From Pokkaliibacter sp046614695 (GTDB taxonomy: Bacteria > Pseudomonadota > Gammaproteobacteria > Pseudomonadales > Balneatricaceae), in NCBI RefSeq assembly GCF_046614695.1, contig NZ_JBKKHQ010000022.1, positions 1 to 53,517 of the forward strand: a stretch of DNA of 53,517 bases, in the 5' to 3' direction. The notes under the pieces are model-generated. The model was not told the origin of the DNA. It saw only the letters and a program-made list of their open reading frames with translations, and searched no databases. Within the stretch, counting starts at the first letter, position 1; each line of letters starts with the position of its first letter. This document shows positions 28,301 to 34,095 of this stretch, in pieces. Made by a program: the position numbers and the translations under genes.

Positions 28301-28780
28301 GACAAGCGTGCAGCAACAGCATCCAAGCAGTTGCGCGAGTTTGCCAAGAGCGATCCTCAGCTCCGTCATCTGTTGGATGAATTCAAAAAGACCAAAAATG
28401 CCCGTGCACGTATCTCCATGGAGCTACGTGAGGATGTGAAGCAGAAAGCGAACCGTATGTTGGCTGAAGGTAAAATTTCTGCCGCTGACGTGGCGCTTTT
28501 GATGACCAAGCCTGAGAACGTGCGTATTCGTGAGTTCAAAGTGCTGTCATCCACGGGTCTTGCTGAAACCTTCACGCCGATCCAGATCATTGCCGGTGGC
28601 GGTAGTGTCTCATCAGTGGGAATGGAGAAGTTGGCCGGGCGTGTGATGTTCCATTACGGCGCTGATGACTCGAGCTTGCCAACGGACTACAGCATCATGG
28701 GCGATTCAGCTCAGGTGAGTAAGGAAACCCGTGAGGCGGCCTCCACTCTGGCGACAGAGCATAATCAACAAGTGGTGTGA
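22349..28780 (+). CDS. avrE: AvrE/DspE/WtsE-family type III effector (second, longer copy)
   Basis: A 2143-aa paralogue of the preceding effector. The first about 75 residues resemble the first copy (shared ATRTDxVR, then AASAxDxPQV and ADGQQK), consistent with a common secretion or chaperone-binding signal. About 450 disordered residues rich in Ser, Pro, Asn and Gln follow, about 300 longer than in the first copy. The AvrE core starts at NPFKRLDNW (residue 539) and aligns along its whole length: QHRYRGRDGL at 1283, LTDMGHTDFKDVEANYD near 1510, and GRAYEGGVSTVY near 1580. It starts with GTG, with AAAAGGA about 9 nt upstream and an hrp box before it. Function is presumed to be the family's host-membrane channel activity. 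No LKKxG-like C-terminus is present. Confidence 0.92.
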   Translation: MAIRDLLHRSSRTQELDSSRFQDQHRSSLLQQRTQQATRTDSVRAVAASASDSPQVTQGRADGQQKNRMFSMHGLRDRIKNRSSKNAASSSNTSSAPAPRMASAEELRQNGRPPSPTFQNPRTPPPVPTSRQPAAQTQVNNSAQRNNFAGLSQNSSSALQSRTTANPQLQARTNGSSQLPGNRVIPERSSSLGFEKQSSLPPAPPPKIREDGTQVEMSMRSNSERLMSQAGRSQGGHASFTSGGTDDFIRQNYTMVDPEVLEAELDALNAEPAPIRDKGKGPEIPLKSPLRNQQRNGNPPEVQKKIPGEGEINQSSWFDDANSSTTSLPLMRDESFNKGPSGKGPEVPPKPKQLQDQMRREHLSLDTSDSILDAVMKAADNASASSDSPVDPFLQPRTSERRLPEDRFKFEQPAKQPKLDDVMDLAYFEPGQKGAVENHTGSRFDNAATSLSKKPAIDPSQFLRGDIDLDAYLDEPDTEDYPFRPGFEGEQPKNPHPDVRVGRESFASNFANQRVEAPKKPQVETPEPAPAAPEAKSSNPFKRLDNWINTNSKGEPTNKLRKKAPKTDEEVAQNGKGVQFDIRVRDDGRLQMGKNNSPQMMELLNRTIAANGRRFEKSQMLAGSQHSPDSKALIRDTEGLTHYIRSSFTGLTAMHSSLPTKPGEGALDLPDYQHEAIMTDVHTDRNGGTYRLHDGRLMQFSHVINPEYPTEAGKAVENGEWKTLPNPFHEESRFISMQTSGGRVTSHAAVVDLGEGGEPVMKDGKHEISQALIDMSSGDNNVLFSTKDRIDSYHRDQRGRTAVLTEGENGHKISLKSEHNRGEPLTFSFRLNPHEVGESKLESAPAGKPSHIALSDNTIYVSDRHGELYSITTAEAEEAAANNRAIPMRHHPSSLGALGNEHKVTGFFTDNSGKLNMLVKDAQNNQHACPETARGNFKPGWNLGDALITHNHTGLKANENAGGAFVHSDRFGTMRLDAGKLQYRDALSGNWRVMDGHNDVRDVNRGLDGHNYAVIDGQVRKLSFPESSDKQNMGANVYSLGVQRNEPSVSGQLRGGTANDNFVSAAVVNSHHYVALDADGKATVFAHSRATNAPLRQPVSLPTQGVPEGSKLTQIYLDQKKNLVGITDKGELLSMPESSWEDPLAAHRDVSWTPMNVPAHERDDNTPVHISMSGSGELMLSSGESRFRLNGNDWTPGEIDQNHDATALGKSAFDTTFERLEHAEVTKNIKGRDVHFTAGVLGWNNAEKPQKVQSGFRERLRAHYVRFDMQTPRPFKIGMDAAQHRYRGRDGLQDLYSETSRLHSELDGLQRTTGRTPVANLAQRFANLELEGNLGKEGKRLLDEIRLFKDELDRSAFHSLSVAALKAKVVDVHGHIKENPKARHQHGVTHASGHNLVTELKNLWDFNGMSSGATGSMLQTLADKGVDLGHAKSDIPMGRRRDLNDDAALSKARLALNTSALDKLNGILSRLEDLGRGNVAPNERQLKGLWESFSNIRDNEYRANDVRRLTDMGHTDFKDVEANYDTIKGFLKAYSKDDHGVTMTTRSALDVKTREEMREKMKSVVRSLREGETLAIGRAYEGGVSTVYNPANNIPVFTAALAGATAGVSRSMAITRDDGEMIVSLGRQKAQRIQIGSFIGQNVLPLMAGLDMSDPAFSEIFKFSDWSNGTRDAGFDLRAGAITTASFSHAARNGIDFILSEHEIDKFIDGLISGGLEPQELLEMGMDHMNHHGHTLAFSLDFQGRFGLRAGLDLTNENADPYSMARVELGLNSNLNLYQASRTKDQEHTETGGRDSKTTSSGFLNRGGVNLGLQVQGFSQKDINDRPDQIQEYSSFTGIHGRIAFEDSSSKKVEVQIKQPGEPNYNEVESLIKELSGTFTDADSKTRLDRINNLTAADFNEPMTTQGLEMMKLKMLSTEFADKKHLNHDQALAVGNLRNLQSRAIAHANHTSVMGYEVKYSTDFNNMERLDHDRIIDVLLSHIDDKRAATASKQLREFAKSDPQLRHLLDEFKKTKNARARISMELREDVKQKANRMLAEGKISAADVALLMTKPENVRIREFKVLSSTGLAETFTPIQIIAGGGSVSSVGMEKLAGRVMFHYGADDSSLPTDYSIMGDSAQVSKETREAASTLATEHNQQVV

Positions 28781-28794
28781 TCGCGCTAAGACCG

Positions 28795-28821
28795 AAAGAG
28801 CGCTCTTCGGGGCGCTTTTTT
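28795..28821 (+). terminator. Terminator after the second AvrE-type gene
   Basis: AGCGC (28799-28803) pairs with GCGCT (28812-28816) around a TCTTCGGG loop, with flanking A and T runs extending the stem. T6 follows. It separates the effector transcript from the pilus operon. Confidence 0.75.
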
Positions 28822-29180
28822 CGTTAAGGGCGTTGTGCAGGTAAGCGAGCTGCATTAAGGCAAATTGATTTGAAATGACGGCATAAAGTGCTGCCAGTCT
28901 CGGTGAACTTCCGAGCCAGGGAATCACTTTTTCGCGACAGGAATAAAAAAGATTCACGGGAAAGTGTACGAAAAAGCGGATTAATACGGCTTTTTTGTTA
29001 TTTAAAGTTCTCAATGTCGTGAAAGACAGTTTCTGAGGGGCGGTGGCGAAAAAATATCGAAAAAACCGCAAAACTGATGCGGAACTACTTTCCTCCTCCG
29101 CTCACTTAATAGATGTACGGAATGCATAGCACCGTCAAACAACGAGATACTTGAGAAATATCTAAAGCGAGGATACTACC
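28822..29180 (+). other. Leader and promoter region of the hrpA operon
   Basis: A gene-free stretch of about 360 bp between the effector terminator and hrpA. Apart from the hrp box at 29081-29108 it is A/T-rich (28925-29060) and holds no recognisable gene. The transcript from the box would have a leader of roughly 65-70 nt before the pilin ATG. Confidence 0.5.
29081..29108 (+). promoter_or_regulatory. hrp box for the hrpA pilus operon
   Basis: GGAACT at 29081-29086, 15 nt, then TCACTTA at 29102-29108. The -35 half matches the permitted GGAACT form. The -10 half differs from CCACNNA only in its first base. Spacing equals the other boxes in the window. It stands 72 nt before hrpA. Confidence 0.8.
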
Positions 29181-29456
29181 ATGTCAAGCTTAGCAGCATC
29201 CGCAATGAACGGCATGAGCTCCCTGGGCACTCTGGGTTCTATCGGCTCCCTGGGCAGCAGCAAGTCTCTGGAAGCGTCTCAGGACGCAATGCAGCAGATG
29301 GACGAAGCCTCTGCAACTGCAACCAAAATGAACGCTCAGTTCCAGTCTCAGAAAATGATCACTGACACTGTTAACTCTATCGCTAACGGTATGGTTGACT
29401 CTGCCTCTAAAGCCAACAACGCGGCTACCCAGAGCGGCAAGGCAATCAACTACTAA
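29181..29456 (+). CDS. hrpA: HrpA-type pilin of the T3SS
   Basis: A 91-aa protein rich in Ser, Ala, Met, Gly and Asn with no cysteine. The N-terminal half is flexible (repeated LGSxGSLGS) and the C-terminal half is an amphipathic helix (about 45-85), the layout of Hrp pilus subunits. Sequence conservation in this family is low, so the call rests on size, composition and position: first gene after the hrp box and upstream of harpin-hrpB-hrcJ-hrpD-hrpE, exactly as in P. syringae. AGCGAGGA precedes the ATG. The subunits would polymerise into the extracellular Hrp pilus through which AvrE-type effectors pass. A strong hairpin follows directly. Confidence 0.83.
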   Translation: MSSLAASAMNGMSSLGTLGSIGSLGSSKSLEASQDAMQQMDEASATATKMNAQFQSQKMITDTVNSIANGMVDSASKANNAATQSGKAINY

Positions 29457-29484
29457 GATTGCTTGAAACACCTGGTTGTTTGAA

Positions 29485-29515
29485 CGGGCTGTGTTGATCT
29501 GATTAACACAGCCCG
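29485..29515 (+). promoter_or_regulatory. Intercistronic stem-loop between hrpA and the harpin gene
   Basis: CGGGCTGTGTT (29485-29495) and AACACAGCCCG (29505-29515) form a perfect 11-bp stem with a 9-nt loop. No T run follows, so it is not a classical terminator. It may protect the 3' end of the pilin mRNA or cause partial termination, raising pilin output relative to downstream genes. Confidence 0.75.
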
Positions 29516-29562
29516 CTCTGCTCAACGGGTAAGCAAATCAAGGTTATCAGGGGAGGTGTCCT

Positions 29563-30543
29563 ATGGCGATGTCCATAGCCGGCGGCGCAATGCGTATGCC
29601 TGGAACGACTACCACTACCACCACGACTACAACAACCACAACCACTACTACTCAGGGTTTCGGTCAGGCGGGCCAGAACTTTGGTAATAATGGTGTTAAT
29701 GGTTCCCGTAGCCAGGGTGCGAACGGTGCTAGTAATTCCATCAGTGATGACCAGTTTGACAGCATCATTGGCAAACTGGCCGACATGCTTTCAGAATTGC
29801 TGTTTGATGGCGAAGACAGCAATGGTGGAGCAACTATCAAAAACTCTGCTCGTGAAGACGACAGTGGTGCATCAAGTCTGGGCGCTGGTGGTGGCGGCCT
29901 GCTTGACGCAGTAGCTGACTTCATGGACAAAAGTGGTAAGTACGGTCAGCCCGACGATGCCACTGGTAGTGTTAAATCCTGGAAGGACGAGCTGGGCGAA
30001 GATGATTATCTGAGCGGCACCGAGCTCTCAACCTTCAAAGAAGGCTTGAAAGACTTCCTGAAAAGCGTCATGTCCGGCAACAGTGGTACCCAGAGTTCTC
30101 AGGGCACTGGCCAAACCGATTCCTGCGGTTGTTCTGACAAGTCTCAGGGCACTGACGGTACCAGCCAGTCTGGTAACGGTTCAGGTATCGACATGAACAT
30201 GCTGCTTGAGCTGCTGATGAAGCTTCTGACCGGCGATCTGTTCGGTGAAGAAGACAGTCATGGCGGCGCTACCATGAATAAAGAGGGCAAGACCGACGGC
30301 TCCTCTAACAGTGACATCCTGAGCGCTATTGCTGACTTTATGGACCAAAATCCATCTAAGTATGGTAAGCCTGATGATGCCTCTGGCGGCGGCCTTCTGG
30401 CGATGCTGAAAGGTGACAGTGTTAACTCCTGGAAAGATGAACTGGGAGAAGACAATTATCTGAACAAGCAAGAACTCGGTGCTTTCAAAGAAGGCCTGAA
30501 AGACATGCTGACCCAGATGCTTTCACCTGAAGGTGCTCAGTAA
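29563..30543 (+). CDS. hrpZ: Harpin (HrpZ/HrpN-type) with a duplicated module
   Basis: A 326-aa glycine- and serine-rich acidic protein in the hrpZ position. Residues 15-30 are sixteen consecutive threonines. The rest is built from two similar modules (about 67-170 and 212-320). Each has a Leu-rich amphipathic helix, an acidic DGEDSNGGAT or GEEDSHGGAT turn, an ADFMD...KYGxPDDA block and a SWKDELGEDxYL...FKEGLKD helix. The FMD-N-P and SWKDEL blocks are typical of harpins of the HrpN/HrpW/HrpZ group, which are secreted helper proteins acting at the host membrane. One CGC motif (Cys188, Cys190) is unusual, because most harpins lack cysteine. GGGGAGG precedes the ATG. The name hrpZ is positional; hrpN would be equally acceptable. 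Confidence 0.8.
   Translation: MAMSIAGGAMRMPGTTTTTTTTTTTTTTTTQGFGQAGQNFGNNGVNGSRSQGANGASNSISDDQFDSIIGKLADMLSELLFDGEDSNGGATIKNSAREDDSGASSLGAGGGGLLDAVADFMDKSGKYGQPDDATGSVKSWKDELGEDDYLSGTELSTFKEGLKDFLKSVMSGNSGTQSSQGTGQTDSCGCSDKSQGTDGTSQSGNGSGIDMNMLLELLMKLLTGDLFGEEDSHGGATMNKEGKTDGSSNSDILSAIADFMDQNPSKYGKPDDASGGGLLAMLKGDSVNSWKDELGEDNYLNKQELGAFKEGLKDMLTQMLSPEGAQ
29605..29652 (+). repeat. ACN trinucleotide tract encoding 16 threonines
   Basis: Sixteen successive ACN codons (ACG, ACT, ACC and ACA mixed) in the harpin gene. The third positions vary, so it is not a pure microsatellite, which suggests the amino-acid run itself is maintained. Confidence 0.9.
29761..30522 (+). repeat. Tandem duplication inside the harpin gene
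   Basis: Units at about 29761-30072 and 30196-30522 encode the two harpin modules. Shared protein blocks are ADFMD, KYGxPDDA, SWKDELGED and FKEGLKD. The DNA has diverged, so the duplication is not recent. A Gly/Ser/Gln spacer with the CGC motif separates them. Confidence 0.85.
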
Positions 30544-30568
30544 TCAGTTGTTCTGAGCGCTAGCGATG

Positions 30569-30602
30569 CCTCCCTTTACCTTGTGTGAGGGGAGGTTTCT
30601 TA
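30569..30602 (+). terminator. Possible partial terminator between harpin and hrpB
   Basis: CCTCCC (30569-30574) pairs with GGGAGG (30590-30595), followed by TTTCTT. The loop is long (15 nt), so termination is probably partial. A second hairpin with a GCAA loop lies at 30673-30692. The 221-nt gap before hrpB holds no gene and no hrp box. Confidence 0.45.
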
Positions 30603-30764
30603 CCCTGCCAATAAGGATGTTGCGAATTGATCGTCAAGCTATCGAATAATTCGCATTTGGATTGTTTGATATAACAGGGCGCAAGCCGCTGTTCTCTTGA
30701 TGATTTCTGCCTGCTTGAAGACTTCCTATGTGCAGGTATTTCAAACGAGTCGGGAGAATGAACT

Positions 30765-31136
30765 ATGTCTATCAAACACGTTGAAGGCCTGGAAGATTCA
30801 GGTCTCGGTTCTGGTTTAAAAGCCGAAAAACCCTCTGCTCAGGCAGATGCGTCCGACGTCGAATGGTTCAGCGCAGCTGTCCAGCCTACCAACAATAAAG
30901 AAGCAACCAATGTGGCAGAGAACATCGTTTCTCATCTGTCCGGTTCTTCTGAGCATTTGCAGAAACTTTCCGAGAAAGCTGATCGTGCATTAAAAAAAGC
31001 ATCCAAGTCGACTGACCCGCGTGATGTGATTGATGCCAACCGATCTTTGTCAAACTTCTATCTTGAAAGCCTCTTAACGACTAAAGTAATTAGCAAAGGT
31101 TCTCAAGCCGTCGAGAAGCTGACCAATCTGCAATAA
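30765..31136 (+). CDS. hrpB: T3SS inner rod protein HrpB (SctI)
   Basis: A 123-aa protein whose C-terminal third (DPRDVIDANRSLSNFYLES, then a short helix ending VEKLTNLQ) has the pattern of inner-rod subunits (SctI/PrgJ/YscI family). These line the channel between the export gate and the needle or pilus and take part in substrate switching. The N-terminal part is variable, as usual. CGGGAGA lies upstream of the ATG. It is 9 nt before hrcJ, the order seen in the P. syringae hrpZ operon. The call combines C-terminal resemblance with position. Confidence 0.8.
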   Translation: MSIKHVEGLEDSGLGSGLKAEKPSAQADASDVEWFSAAVQPTNNKEATNVAENIVSHLSGSSEHLQKLSEKADRALKKASKSTDPRDVIDANRSLSNFYLESLLTTKVISKGSQAVEKLTNLQ

Positions 31137-31145
31137 GGTTTAACC

Positions 31146-31985
31146 ATGTCTCGCTCACTTTTCCTGCGCGCCCTTGTGGTAGTGCTGACGTTGTTGCTTG
31201 CCGGTTGTGGCAAGGAAGTGGAACTCTACAGACAGTTGAGCGAGGTTGATGCCAACGAAGTGCTTGCCGAGTTGGCCTCGAAACATATCGAGGCTGAGAA
31301 AGTTATAGCCAAAGATGGTGTCACCATCATGATCGACAGCGACAGTATGGCGCGTGCTGTCGATATCCTTGAAGCGGCGGGTTTGCCTCGCAAGCGTCGC
31401 GACAATATGGGCGATATCTTTAAGAAGGATGGGGTTATTTCGTCCCCGCTTGAAGAGCGCGCCCGTTATATCTATGCCCTGTCTCAGGAGCTTGAGTCGA
31501 CGCTGTCCCAGATTGATGGTGTGGTTGTCGCTCGCGTGCATGTGGTCTTGCCTGAGCGCGTTGCGCCGGGCGAAGCAGTGCAACCTGCATCGGCAGCGGT
31601 CTTTATCAAGTACCTTCCCAGCCAGTTAGATCCTGATGTGATTTTGCCGCGTGTTCAACGCATGGTGACCAGCAGTATTCCGGGTCTGGCGGATACCAAA
31701 GATGAAAAAGACAAACTGGCAGTCGTTTTTGTGCCTGCAGAGGCCTACAAAGACCCGCAAACGCTGGTGCATTTTGGTCCGTTCCTGGTTCCTGCCCAGT
31801 CCGTATCCATGTGGCAGTGGATCACTGTCGGCGGCATCCTGTTTATTCTGGTGCTGATCGGCTTGATCTTTGTGTCGCTGAATTCTTCCATGCGTGCACG
31901 CTTCTTCGGTAACAAGAACGCTGTACCAGCGGATGTCAGCGCCAGCGTCGCCCCTCAGATCCCACCTGGCAAGCCTAAGCTGTGA
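31146..31985 (+). CDS. hrcJ: T3SS inner membrane ring lipoprotein HrcJ (SctJ)
   Basis: A 279-aa lipoprotein. The signal peptide ends in the lipobox LLAG-Cys21. The ring-building region has the hallmark ELYRQLSEVDANEVLAEL and a conserved RARYIYALSQELESTL helix with ARVHVVLPE. A C-terminal membrane helix (about 222-245) anchors it in the inner membrane. SctJ forms the inner-membrane ring with SctD (HrpQ here). It overlaps hrpD by one base (TGATG), showing tight translational coupling. Confidence 0.94.
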   Translation: MSRSLFLRALVVVLTLLLAGCGKEVELYRQLSEVDANEVLAELASKHIEAEKVIAKDGVTIMIDSDSMARAVDILEAAGLPRKRRDNMGDIFKKDGVISSPLEERARYIYALSQELESTLSQIDGVVVARVHVVLPERVAPGEAVQPASAAVFIKYLPSQLDPDVILPRVQRMVTSSIPGLADTKDEKDKLAVVFVPAEAYKDPQTLVHFGPFLVPAQSVSMWQWITVGGILFILVLIGLIFVSLNSSMRARFFGNKNAVPADVSASVAPQIPPGKPKL

Positions 31986-32578
31986 TGGCCGATCCACGTT
32001 TGTTGTGGCTGGTTCTCTGGCAGACACCCTGGAAGGTGGCAGACAACACGTGGCGTCGAAGTCTCACTAATGATGTTCCTGAACGTGCACTGATGCTGCT
32101 TGATCCTGCAGCATTACGTGCACGACAGTCGCTTGCCGGACTGCCTCCCAAACCTGCTGATACGCTGCTTGCCTTAGTGAACTTTAGCCCAGAGCAACAG
32201 CTGAAAGCCTTGCATATTGTGGCTGAGGTGGTCGAGCGGGGCGCCGGTGGGCACGATCTCGATCATGAGACGCGCCTTTGGTGCCGACGGTTGGCAAAGG
32301 CGATGATGCCTGGTCAATGGGTCTACCGGGAACGCGAAGATGCTCCCGGTGAATTGATTGGCCTGGGTCTTCTCAGACAGTGGCTCACTGTGAGTTCCTG
32401 GTCACGGGTTCGTTACCTGTATCGCAAACCCTGGGTCGATGAAGTCGAACATTGGGGTGGTGATGCTCCTCCACGTAAACTCAATCAGTTATGGAATGCC
32501 GTGATCTGGCTGATCAGTCAGTCTCCAGCGACTGCAGCCCCGTCGGCTCCACATGTGCAAGAGGGTGATGCCTCATGA
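31985..32578 (+). CDS. hrpD: T3SS protein HrpD (SctK-like sorting platform component)
   Basis: A 197-aa soluble protein between hrcJ and hrpE. Sequence in this family is poorly conserved. A tryptophan-rich N-terminus (LLWLVLWQTPWK) and a helical C-terminal half are seen. By position it is HrpD, the Hrp counterpart of SctK/OrgA, which links the cytoplasmic SctQ pods to the basal body. ATG at 31985 overlaps the hrcJ stop; a GTG one codon earlier is possible. Its last four bases overlap the hrpE start (ATGA). Confidence 0.75.
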   Translation: MADPRLLWLVLWQTPWKVADNTWRRSLTNDVPERALMLLDPAALRARQSLAGLPPKPADTLLALVNFSPEQQLKALHIVAEVVERGAGGHDLDHETRLWCRRLAKAMMPGQWVYREREDAPGELIGLGLLRQWLTVSSWSRVRYLYRKPWVDEVEHWGGDAPPRKLNQLWNAVIWLISQSPATAAPSAPHVQEGDAS

Positions 32579-33216
32579 TGATCAAACGTCGCCTGAGTGC
32601 AGGCAGTGCAGATCCTGTAATGGTTGCGGGACTGCTTAAAGGCTCGACGTTACAGGGATGGGTCGATAGTGAAGCCATTCTTGATAAGGCAAAAGCTGAA
32701 GCCCGGCATCTGCTGGAGCAGGCAGAGTCAGAGGCTGAGCGTATTCGTGCGGAAGTGCAGGAGAAAGCTGATCATTGGCTGGGTGACTATCGCGAACAGG
32801 CTTCTGCGGAATTCTGGTCTCAGGCTAATGCGATGCAGGAGTCCTGGGAGGCGCAGCATCAAGCCTTGTGGGGTGAGGTCGAGAATATCCTTGAACCCTT
32901 GCTGAAGCAGTCCTTGAAAAAGATTCTGCAGGAAGTCCCGGCTGAAGAGCGTATTCGCAGTGTGGTTCGTCAACTCATTGCTGCCAAGCCATCCTTTGGC
33001 TCAGAGGTGCGTTGTGCTCCAGAATCTCAAGCGCCGATTGCAGAGCTTTTAGCGCCTTATGGTGATCGCTGGAAGCTAGTGCCGGATGCGCTGGTTTCTC
33101 GTGAGGAAATCGTATTTACCTCATCTGCTGGCTCTTTCACCTGCGACTGGAAGTCGATCGTCACAGAGCTCACAGGTGCGACCGAAGAAGGGCAGGGCGA
33201 AGACGATTCTGAGTAA
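32575..33216 (+). CDS. hrpE: T3SS stator protein HrpE (SctL)
   Basis: A 213-aa stator protein of the FliH/SctL family, which tethers and restrains the HrcN ATPase at the base of the secretion machine. A charged coiled coil (about 35-110, DKAKAEARHLLEQAESEAE) is followed by a globular C-terminal domain with the VVRQLIAAKPSF segment typical of the family. It overlaps hrpD by 4 nt and is the last gene of the hrpA operon in the P. syringae order. A very acidic C-terminal tail is noted. Confidence 0.88.
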   Translation: MMIKRRLSAGSADPVMVAGLLKGSTLQGWVDSEAILDKAKAEARHLLEQAESEAERIRAEVQEKADHWLGDYREQASAEFWSQANAMQESWEAQHQALWGEVENILEPLLKQSLKKILQEVPAEERIRSVVRQLIAAKPSFGSEVRCAPESQAPIAELLAPYGDRWKLVPDALVSREEIVFTSSAGSFTCDWKSIVTELTGATEEGQGEDDSE

Positions 33217-33357
33217 CCGGATGCGGTTTATTTAGCGACATATCAAACCCTTTTATTTACGAACAGCACTGATTTGACAGGTAATTTAGCAGAACTATGC
33301 TTTCATCTGGCGCCAAATCAAAGTAGAGTTTAGGCGTTTTTTTGGTGCGCTTTGGCT

Positions 33358-33400
33358 GTGAAGTGAGCTTTTTTAGCTCTGCCTTGTAGCGTCACTTCAC
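33358..33400 (+). repeat. Inverted repeat downstream of hrpE
   Basis: GTGAAGTGA (33358-33366) and TCACTTCAC (33392-33400) are perfect 9-bp arms. A smaller GAGCT/AGCTC hairpin with a T5 loop is nested at the left. The structure lacks a 3' T run, so it could be an mRNA-stabilising stem, a regulator-binding site or a weak terminator for the hrpA operon. The 259-nt gap holds no gene and no clear hrp box. Confidence 0.6.
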
Positions 33401-33475
33401 ACTAAAGTAATCATGCTGCACATCAGCGCTTTAGGCTAAATTTATGGATAGCCTAAGGTTGTTTGGGAAGAAAGA

Positions 33476-33895
33476 ATGGCGATGACGTCAGCGCAGCAGC
33501 AAGTGAATAAGTTGCTGCAACATTTTGGGAAACGTGTAGGTGCCGACCTGTCTCTGCAGGACGGTGTCTGTGCGCTTTATGATAATGCCGGTGAGCAGGC
33601 TGCGGTCGTTGAGGCTCATGGCGAAACGGATACAGTGATTATTCATTGTCGGATGGCCGACTTTAATACGGTGGATAATCTGCTGTTACATCGGCAAATG
33701 CTGATGCTGAATTTTGAAATCAGCGCTATGCGCGGTACCTGGCTGGCACTGGATGATGATGGCCATTTGCGTTTGTGTGCAGCCTATTTCATCGAGATCC
33801 TGACGGATAATAGCTTCAGCGATATGCTCGAAGGCTTTATTAACCATGCCGTTGAAGTGAAGTCATTTATTGCAGAGCGCCTGCAGGACTCCTGA
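33476..33895 (+). CDS. CesT-family type III effector chaperone
   Basis: A 139-aa acidic protein with the fold signature of class I T3SS chaperones (CesT/Tir chaperone, DspF/AvrF type). It shows an N-terminal helix (QQQVNKLLQHFGKRVG), beta strands with DTVIIHCRM, a dimerisation region LMLNFEISAMRGTWLALDDDGHLRLC, and a C-terminal helix. It is the only such gene in the window besides hrpG and hrpV, and is the best candidate to escort the two AvrE-type effectors. In plant pathogens avrF/dspF is next to its effector, but here it is 4.7 kb and six genes away. GGGAAGAAAG precedes the ATG. A perfect terminator follows. Confidence 0.8.
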   Translation: MAMTSAQQQVNKLLQHFGKRVGADLSLQDGVCALYDNAGEQAAVVEAHGETDTVIIHCRMADFNTVDNLLLHRQMLMLNFEISAMRGTWLALDDDGHLRLCAAYFIEILTDNSFSDMLEGFINHAVEVKSFIAERLQDS

Positions 33896-33910
33896 AATCC
33901 TATAGGCACT

Positions 33911-33948
33911 AAAAAACCGCAACAGGCATATGCCTGTTGCGGTTTTTT
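33911..33948. terminator. Perfectly palindromic bidirectional terminator
   Basis: A 38-nt perfect palindrome: A6, CCGCAACAGGCA, its reverse complement TGCCTGTTGCGG, and T6. It should stop transcripts from both directions, closing the chaperone unit. Confidence 0.93.
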
Positions 33949-34035
33949 ATATCTGCGGTTTGGATGGCAGTTTTACTGCTACCTTCAGGCTTCTCTGATT
34001 AACCTGTCCGTATTAACCGCGGTCGCAGAGTGACT

Positions 34036-34070
34036 AAAAAGCCCCAACCGGATCCGGTATGGGGTTTTTT
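34036..34070. terminator. Second bidirectional terminator facing hrpV
   Basis: The stem CCCCA-ACCGG / CCGGT-ATGGGG lies around 34042-34064, with flanking A5 and T6. With the palindrome at 33911 it isolates the + strand operon from the convergent hrpF-hrpV operon. Confidence 0.85.
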
Positions 34071-34095
34071 GTTTTAGTGTAACCAGAAGCTCTTG

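Noticed and set aside
29605..29652. ACN repeat as a possible microsatellite or CRISPR-like repeat
   Set aside because: The third codon positions vary and it is in frame inside the harpin gene, so it is a coding threonine run.
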